Assembly (NCBI GenBank): GCA_963823515.1
Contig: CAWGMB010000004.1
Span: 186,001 to 250,000, forward strand
Source: Miltoncostaea sp963823515
GTDB taxonomy: Bacteria; Actinomycetota; Thermoleophilia; Miltoncostaeales; Miltoncostaeaceae
Direction: 5' to 3'
DNA: 64,000 bases
Shown in pieces: positions 58,818-64,000 of this stretch; position 1 is the first letter of the stretch, and every line of letters starts with the position of its first letter. A program made the position numbers and the translations under genes. A model generated the notes under the pieces. The model saw only the letters and a list, made by a program, of their open reading frames with translations. It did no database searches and had not been told where the DNA came from.

Positions 58818-60217
58818 ATCAGCGCCCGGGCCGCGGGCCGCCGCCGCGCCGCTCGCCCGCGAGATCCCCTACGCCGATCCGGTCGACCTCTTCGGCGTCG
58901 TCGCCGGTGACGCCCACGCCGCGCTGCTCCACGGGCCCGGCGCGCGCGGCCGGTACTCCTTCATCGGCCTCGAGCCATTCCGGGTGCTCGGAGCGCGCGA
59001 CGGGGTGGCGACGATCGACGGCGCCCCCGTCGCCGGCGACCCGTTCGGGGTGCTGCGCACGGAGCTGGCGCGCCACCCCCCGCCGCCCTGCCCGGGGCGC
59101 CCCCCTTCCAGGGCGGCGCGATCGGCTACCTCGGCTACGAGCTCGCCCGCCACCTGGAGGACGTCCCGCCCTGCCCGCCGGACGCCGACGACTTCCCCGA
59201 CATGCAGCTCCTGCTCTGCGATCTCGTCGTCGCCATCGACCATTTCGAGCAGCGGGCCCTCATCATCTCGAGCGGCCACCCCGAGGCCACCCCCCGCCCG
59301 CCGCGCCCGCGCGGCCGAGCGCCTCGAGCACGCCGCCCGGCGTCTGGAGGGCGTCACGCCCCTCGGCGCCCCCCGCCGCGCCCGCCGGCCCGCCGTCGAT
59401 CACTCCGGACGTGACCCGCGCGGCGTACGAGACCGCCGTGCGCCGGGTGATCGACTACATCCTCGCCGGCGACGTCTTCCAGGCGAACATCTCGCAGCGG
59501 TTCGTGGCGGAGCTGCCCCAGGGGCTCGGCCCGCTCGATCTCTTCCGGCGGCTGCAGGCGTGCAACCCGGCGCCCTTCTCCGCCTACCTCAAGCTCGACG
59601 ACGTCGTGGTCGTCTCGTCGTCGCCGGAGCGGTTCCTGCGCCGCGAAGGCGACCTGGTGGAGACCCGGCCGATCAAGGGCACGCGCCCGCGCGGCGCCAC
59701 GCCGGCGGAGGACGACGCGCTCGCGGCCGAGCTCGCGGCGAGCGAGAAGGACCGCGCCGAGAACGTGATGATCGTCGACCTCCTGCGCAACGACCTCTCG
59801 CGCGTCTGCCGCGACGGCAGCGTCGAGGTGCCCGAGCTCTGCGCCGTCGAGCGCTTCGCGACGGTCATGCACCTGGTCTCGACGGTGACCGGGCGCCTGC
59901 GGCCCGGGGTGGGCGCCGTCGACCTGCTCGCGGCGTGCTTCCCCGGCGGCTCGATCACCGGGGCGCCGAAGATCCGCGCGATGGAGATCATCGCCGAGCT
60001 CGAGGCGACCCGCCGCGGCCCCTACTGCGGGGCCATCGGCTACCTCGGCTTCGACGGGGCGCTCGACACGAGCATCGTCATCCGCACCTTCGCCATCCGC
60101 GGCCGGCGGGTGACCTTCCAGGCGGGCGGCGGCGTGGTCGCCGACTCGGATCCGGCCGCCGAGTACGAGGAGACCCTCGCCAAGGCCCAGGCCCTCGTGG
60201 CCGCCCTCTCGCCGTGA
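58771..60217 (+). pseudogene. pabB: Aminodeoxychorismate/anthranilate synthase component I, three frame breaks
   Basis: The N-terminal part (IPYADPVDLFGVVAG, GRYSFIGLEPFRVLGARDG) is in one frame to ~59095. GAIGYLGYELARHLEDVPP to ALIISSGHPEA is in the next. A short helix (RAAERLEHAARRLEGV) returns to the first, and the catalytic chorismate-binding domain from ~59400 is in the third. It contains YILAGDVFQANISQRF, PERFLRREGDLVETRPIKGTRPRG, AENVMIVDLLRNDLSRVC and GGSITGAPKIRAMEII. The catalytic core is complete. As it precedes pabA with a GTGA overlap it is probably functional, and the indels errors. Start GTG 58771 is tentative. Confidence 0.82.
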
Positions 60218-60804
60218 TCGTCGTCATCGACAACTACGACTCGTTCGTCCACAACCTGGCCCGCTACGTGCGCGAGCTGGGCTGGGAGACCCAGGTGGTG
60301 CGCTGCGACGCGGTCTCGGTCGACGAGGTCGCCGCGATGGAGCCCTCGCACATCGTCCTCTCGCCCGGCCCGTGCACCCCCAACGAGGCCGGCGTCTGCG
60401 TGCCGCTGGTGCGCCGGCTCGGCCCGACGATCCCGGTGCTCGGCGTCTGCCTGGGCCACCAGTGCATCGGCCAGGCCTTCGGCGGCCAGATCGTGCGGGC
60501 GCGGCGGCCGATGCACGGCAAGGCCTCGCGGATCCGCCACGACGGGGAGGGCGTCTTCGCCGGCCTGCCCGATCCGCTGCACGCGACCCGCTACCACTCG
60601 CTCGTGGTGGAGGCGCGCGACCTGCCCGAGGAACTCGTGATCACCGCGTGGAGCGAGGAGGGCGAGATCATGGCGCTCCGCCACCACGAGCACCCGATCG
60701 TCGGCCTCCAGTTCCACCCCGAGTCGGTGCTCACCGAGCACGGCCACGCTCTCCTGATGGGCTTCCTCGGGTCGCGCACCCCAAAAGACGCAAACGAGCG
60801 GTAG
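60214..60804 (+). CDS. pabA: Glutamine amidotransferase component II of aminodeoxychorismate/anthranilate synthase
   Basis: The 196-residue class I amidotransferase has VIDNYDSFVHNLARYV, nucleophile Cys in LGVCLGHQCIG and catalytic FHPES. It supplies ammonia to the adjacent component I for p-aminobenzoate (folate) or anthranilate. The pterin dehydratase gene next door slightly favours the folate branch. GTG start in a GTGA overlap. Confidence 0.94.
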   Translation: MIVVIDNYDSFVHNLARYVRELGWETQVVRCDAVSVDEVAAMEPSHIVLSPGPCTPNEAGVCVPLVRRLGPTIPVLGVCLGHQCIGQAFGGQIVRARRPMHGKASRIRHDGEGVFAGLPDPLHATRYHSLVVEARDLPEELVITAWSEEGEIMALRHHEHPIVGLQFHPESVLTEHGHALLMGFLGSRTPKDANER

Positions 60805-60808
60805 ATAA

Positions 60809-60831
60809 CTCAGCCTCAGGTCGAGGCTGAG
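60809..60831. terminator. 9-bp hairpin between convergent pabA and pterin dehydratase genes
   Basis: CTCAGCCTC (60809-60817) pairs with GAGGCTGAG (60823-60831) across AGGTC, 5 nt after the pabA stop. Confidence 0.75.
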
Positions 60832-60841
60832 AGCTACGGGC

Positions 60842-61214
60842 TCACTCGTCCGGGAGCACGTATGCGAACCGCGGATCGTCCGGCGGCCCGGTCAGGGGGC
60901 CGCCCTCGTCGCCCGGCCGCCACGCGACGACCTCCTCGATGCGCGCCGCGAGCGCGAGGTCGCGTTCGGTGACGCCGCCGGCGTCGTGGCTCGAGAGGAT
61001 CACCTCCACCCAGCCGTAGGAGGCCCGCACCTCGGGGTGGTGCCAGGCCGCCTCGGCGAGGTGGCCGACGACGGCCACCACCATCAGCGCGCTCTTCCAG
61101 CCCTGGGTGGTGACCGGCGCCGGATCGTCCGTCCTCGAAGGCCCAGCGCGGCAGCGCCCGGCCAGCCGGGCCGCCACCTCGTCGCCGCCGTCGGGCTGCG
61201 AGGGGCTCGGCCAT
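60842..61214 (-). CDS. Pterin-4a-carbinolamine dehydratase, frame broken in the N-terminal third
   Basis: The C-terminal two thirds are intact: VTTQGWKSALMVVAVVGHLAEAAWHHPEV, SYGWVEVIL and SSHDAGGVTERDLALA give the PCD active-site pattern (HH-P ... Y/W ... H ... D). The first ~35 codons alternate between two frames (MAEPLA, then PDGGDEVAARLAG, then ALPRWAFEDG). At least three small indels are therefore present between 61110 and 61200. A ~110-120-residue enzyme would result if repaired. It recycles tetrahydropterin cofactors and is also found as an accessory factor. Confidence 0.8.
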
Positions 61215-61223
61215 GCCGTCCTC

Positions 61224-61874
61224 CTACTCGCGCGTGTTGCCGTAGGTGTCGTCGTGCACGAGCGCCTTCCAGGTGCGGAAGTTGCGCTGCAGCGCCGGCG
61301 CGAGGCCCTTCGGGAACTCCTCCGGGTAGCCGACCGGCGTGATGATCGCCGGGTCGACGTCGGCCGGGATGCCGAGGATCTCGCGCAGGCGGTCCTTCTC
61401 CCAGCGGATGAACGCGGTGATCGAGACGGTGCCGAGGCCCGCCTCGCGCGCCACCAGCATCAGGTTCTGGAAGGCGAACGACAGCGAGATCAGGTCGTCC
61501 TCGTAGCCGCCGGGGAATGACTCGGGGTAGCCGCGGGGCACCAGGAGGCCGACGACGAAGGCCGGGACGTGCCGGTAGGTCGCCATGACGTTCTCGGCGT
61601 AGTCGCGCGCCCAGGCGGCGTGCTCCTCGTCGGTGGCGTCCTTCTGCGGGCGCATCAGGGCGAAGTACTCCGCGCCGCCGGCGATGATCAGCTCGGCGAC
61701 GGCCAGGCGGTTGGCCGGATCGCGGACGACCATGAAGCCCCAGGCCTGCTGGCCGCCGCCGCTCGGCGCGCGCAGCCCGAGCCTCAGCATCCGGTCGAGC
61801 GTCTCGTCGTCGACGGGCCTGTCGGTGTACTTCCTCACGGCGCGGCGCTTGCGGATCGCCTCGGCGAGTTCCAT
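61224..61874 (-). CDS. Nitroreductase-family FMN oxidoreductase
   Basis: The 216-residue protein has the nitroreductase N terminus MELAEAIRKRRAVRKYTDRPVDDETLDRML, LRAPSGGGQQAWGFMVV and the C-terminal TVSITAFIRWEKDRLREILGIP with YPEEF. It is expected to be a homodimer that binds FMN and reduces nitro or quinone compounds with NAD(P)H. GAGGGGG precedes the ATG at 61874. The frame open further upstream belongs to the pyrophosphatase. Confidence 0.9.
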   Translation of the reverse strand: MELAEAIRKRRAVRKYTDRPVDDETLDRMLRLGLRAPSGGGQQAWGFMVVRDPANRLAVAELIIAGGAEYFALMRPQKDATDEEHAAWARDYAENVMATYRHVPAFVVGLLVPRGYPESFPGGYEDDLISLSFAFQNLMLVAREAGLGTVSITAFIRWEKDRLREILGIPADVDPAIITPVGYPEEFPKGLAPALQRNFRTWKALVHDDTYGNTRE

Positions 61875-61975
61875 CACATCCCCCTCGTGCGTGTCATACG
61901 TCCCGGGGAGTCTGCCCGACGGCGACGCGCGCGGTCCGATCCGCCGCCGCCGCGGCGCGGGCGCGGCGGCGGCGC

Positions 61976-63603
61976 TCAGAAGGCGGCCAGCAGCTTCGGG
62001 GCGACCTGCTTCTTGCGGCTCATGACCCCCGGCAGGTCGAGGATGCTGTCGGCGGCGCGCCACGCCGAAGGCGCGCTCGACCGGGGCGGTGTCGCCGGCC
62101 ACCAGCAGCTCGGTGCTGCGGTCGACGATGTCGGTGACCATGAGGGCGTAGAGGATGTAGTCCTGCCGCTCGCGCACGTCCTCGAGCGCGTCGAGCAGCT
62201 CGGCGCTGCGGTTGTGCAGGCTCCGCCCGACCGTCTCGATCTGCGCGACGCACAGGCGCTTGCCGGGGCGCACCTCGTACTCCTTGGAGTCGCGCCGGAT
62301 GATGTCGGAGGCCGGGACGTCGCCGACGTCGCGAGGAGGCCTCGAACAGCTCGGTGCCGAACTCGCGGGCGTTCACGCCGACGAGCTCCTCGAGGTACGA
62401 GACCACCTGGTGGTCGCGGTCGGTCGTCGTCGGCGAGGTCAGGATGACCGTGTCCGAGAGGATCGCCGACAGCAGCATCATGGCCGTCGGGCGCTGCGGC
62501 TCGCGCCCGTGCGAGCGGAACCGCTCGACCACCAGGGTCGCGGTGCTGCCCACCGGGTCGAAGGTCGCGGCCACCGGGAAGCGGGTCTCGATCGAGCCGA
62601 TGTGGTGGTGGTCGAGGATCTCGACGATGTGCGCCTGCTCGATGCCGGGCACGCTCTGGGCCTGCTCGGCGTGATCGACCAGCAGCACCTGCCGCGGCGT
62701 CGGGTTGACCAGCTCCGAGCGCGTGATCAGGCCGACGGGCACGCCGTGCTCGTCGACCACGATCGCGGCGCTGTAGTGGACCTCGCGCATCCGGTCGGTG
62801 ACGTCGCTCAGCAGGTCGTCGGGCTCGCAGACCAGCGGGTCGCGGCTCATCACCTCGCGCACCGGCACCGACAGCGACACGAGGCGGCCCGTCACGTAGG
62901 AGTCGAGCGGGGAGAGGACGATGCCGGTGCCGCTCGTCTTCGCGAGCGCGATCACGTCCTCGTCGGGCATGGAGTCGTACGGGGTCACCACGAGGGCGAC
63001 GCCGAGCTCGACGGCGCGGCGCTGCGCGTCGGTGCGGTTGCCCACCACCACGATGTCGTTCTCGCCCATCGTGTTGCCCATCGTCTCGGCAGTCGACCGT
63101 CACCGCCCAGAGGCGGCCGTTGAGGCGGCGGGTCGGCGGCACGACCATCCGGCCGCCCGAGCACCGCCGACGATCAGCTCGACCGACGCGGGCCGGTCGG
63201 CGAAGCTCGAGGGCTCGCCCGACTCCTTGATGTAGCGCCGGGCCAGGTCGCGGGCGGTCAGGATGCCCACCACCGAGCCGTCGTCGTCGACGATCGGGAT
63301 CAGGTCGAGGTCGGCCTTCTGCATCGCGATGCCGACCTCGCGCAGGGAGGCGTTGTGGTTCGCGGTCGGGTGGTCGGGGCTCATCACGTCCTGGGCCCGC
63401 AGCATCACGTGGTCGAGGAACTCGGGCTCGGGCGCGCCGCTGCGCTCCAGCGCCCAGCGGGCCTGCGCGTTGATCTCGCCGAGCCGGACGGGCACGTAGC
63501 GCGCCGTCGTGTCGAGCCGCCCGCGCAGCTCGGCGTAGCCGATCGCCGAGGCGATCGAGTCCATGTCCGGGTTGCGGTGACCGGTGACGTAGATCGTTGT
63601 CAC
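61976..63603 (-). pseudogene. Family II manganese-dependent inorganic pyrophosphatase with CBS/DRTGG insert, several frame breaks
   Basis: The DHH domain starts at 63603 (MTTIYVTGHRNPDMDSIASAIGY). It is followed by CBS1 (VMSPDHPT ... VVGILTARDLARRY), a DRTGG-like domain (GENDIVVVGNRTDAQRRAVELG), CBS2 (VMSRDPLV ... VPVGLITRSEL), the second DHH motif (VEILDHHHIGS) and the C-terminal DHHA2 domain (RLCVAQIETVG ... SRKKQVAPKL). The frame changes near 63160, 63085, 62325 and 62060, so the literal sequence gives only fragments. Full length would be ~540 residues, as for nucleotide-regulated CBS-PPases. An essential-type enzyme, so sequencing error is likely. Confidence 0.83.
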
Positions 63604-63647
63604 GCATCAGTTCCTTGCCGAGGGGACGAATCCGACCCGGGAGATTG

Positions 63648-64000
63648 TCACATGACGCCCGCCGTGCCGATCACGCGGCGGCGCCGACCTCGATCCCCGA
63701 GCCCGCCGAGGGCCGAGATGTAGAGCGGGTCGAACGCGGCGCCGGCGTCCTTCCAGAGGATCTCGAAGGCGCCGTCCGGGTCGAGCGGCCGCCGGTAGGG
63801 GCGGTCGGCCGTGAGGGCGTCGAAGACGTCGGCGACGGCGAGGATCCGCGCCTCGGGGGACAGGTGCTCCGCGCCCACCCCGCGGTGGTACCCGCGGCCG
63901 TCGAGTCGCTCGTGGTGGGCCGCGGCGGCCTCGGCGATGCCCGCGAAGGGCGTGATCCGGGAGAGGATCTGGAAGGTGTAGAGCGGGTGGAGCCGCACGG
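63648..64000 (-). CDS. HD-GYP domain phosphodiesterase, C-terminal part (runs off the window)
   Basis: The frame is open to the window edge and reads HPLYTFQILSRI, AAAHHERLDGRGYHRG and RILAVADVFDALTADRPYR. These are the second half of the HD-GYP signature (HHExxDGxGYPxG). It hydrolyses cyclic-di-GMP in characterised members. The HD part with the first metal ligands and any sensor domain lie beyond base 64000. Confidence 0.88.
   Translation of the reverse strand, partial: VRLHPLYTFQILSRITPFAGIAEAAAAHHERLDGRGYHRGVGAEHLSPEARILAVADVFDALTADRPYRRPLDPDGAFEILWKDAGAAFDPLYISALGGLGDRGRRRRVIGTAGVM

Noticed and set aside
58769..60217. Treating pabB as truly dead
   Set aside because: Its catalytic core is complete and it is coupled to an intact pabA; three tiny indels in a region full of similar breaks are more likely errors.
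1..64000. CRISPR arrays, rRNA or tRNA genes, insertion sequences, integrases, prophage genes
   Set aside because: No regularly spaced repeats, no tRNA-like cloverleaf, and no transposase, integrase or phage structural motifs were seen in any frame inspected.

Overview
The window is one continuous stretch of very GC-rich DNA (roughly 70-75% by eye) with short intergenic gaps and many ATGA, GTGA and TGATG stop/start overlaps. The gene content points to a high-GC actinobacterium: DUF2254, an MprF/LysX-like protein, a homodimeric-type AceE, PKD and NHL secreted proteins, and several two-component systems. A member of class Thermoleophilia is plausible, but that is inference, because no rRNA or other phylogenetic marker is present.

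Layout. 1-3.7 kb: the 5' part of cydA (bd oxidase), an odd chimeric MFS/zinc-ribbon ORF built around a 110-bp duplication, and a Crp/Fnr regulator fused in frame to an FAD disulfide oxidoreductase. 3.9-9.8 kb: an NlpC/P60 hydrolase, a MacB-type ABC exporter pair and a secreted beta-helix protein. 9.8-16.2 kb: a CBS protein, an ArsB/NhaD permease, DUF2254, a thioredoxin-like protein, an ArsR/SRPBCC pair, an alpha/beta hydrolase, a degraded STAS gene and a second ArsR regulator.

16.2-32.2 kb is the most interesting part: four related redox modules in tandem. Between them they encode four small ferric-reductase-like haem-b membrane proteins (each with H-x13-H and H-x12-H), three ApbE flavin transferases, two 3-cysteine ferredoxins, a NuoF/SLBB NADH-binding protein, a ferredoxin reductase, three membrane-anchored proteins with an AHP(W/F) motif and a shared C-terminal tail, and several exported proteins with low-complexity Asp/Glu/His- or Pro-rich tails. 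A DUF2231 membrane protein, a membrane-tethered ECF-like sigma factor and an OmpR-type two-component system lie inside the cluster, and a NarL-type system lies directly downstream. The set reads as a machine that moves electrons from NAD(P)H or ferredoxin in the cytoplasm, through haem, to a flavinylated or metal-binding acceptor outside the membrane. No canonical FMN-binding acceptor domain is visible.

34.3-47.4 kb: two paralogous small secreted proteins, a lone type IV prepilin, a CorA remnant, three MFS transporters, a lipoprotein, a Crp/Fnr regulator, an NHL-repeat protein, a CHASE2 adenylate cyclase, an ATP-grasp remnant and a PKD protein. 47.4-52.8 kb: the pyruvate dehydrogenase operon aceE-aceF-lpd. 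52.9-64 kb: a flavin monooxygenase, an MprF-like gene, a galactose-oxidase-type copper radical oxidase with its active-site residues kept, pabB-pabA, a pterin dehydratase, a nitroreductase, a CBS-containing family II pyrophosphatase and the edge of an HD-GYP gene.

Many genes that should be intact (aceF, pabB, the pyrophosphatase, pterin dehydratase, MprF-like, PKD, sigma-factor tail, two redox-module genes) have their frame broken by single-base indels, often in homopolymer or low-complexity tracts. Sequencing or assembly error is the simplest explanation, so the breaks should not be taken as proof of pseudogenes. Starts and stops given here follow RBS, overlap and codon-bias reasoning by eye.
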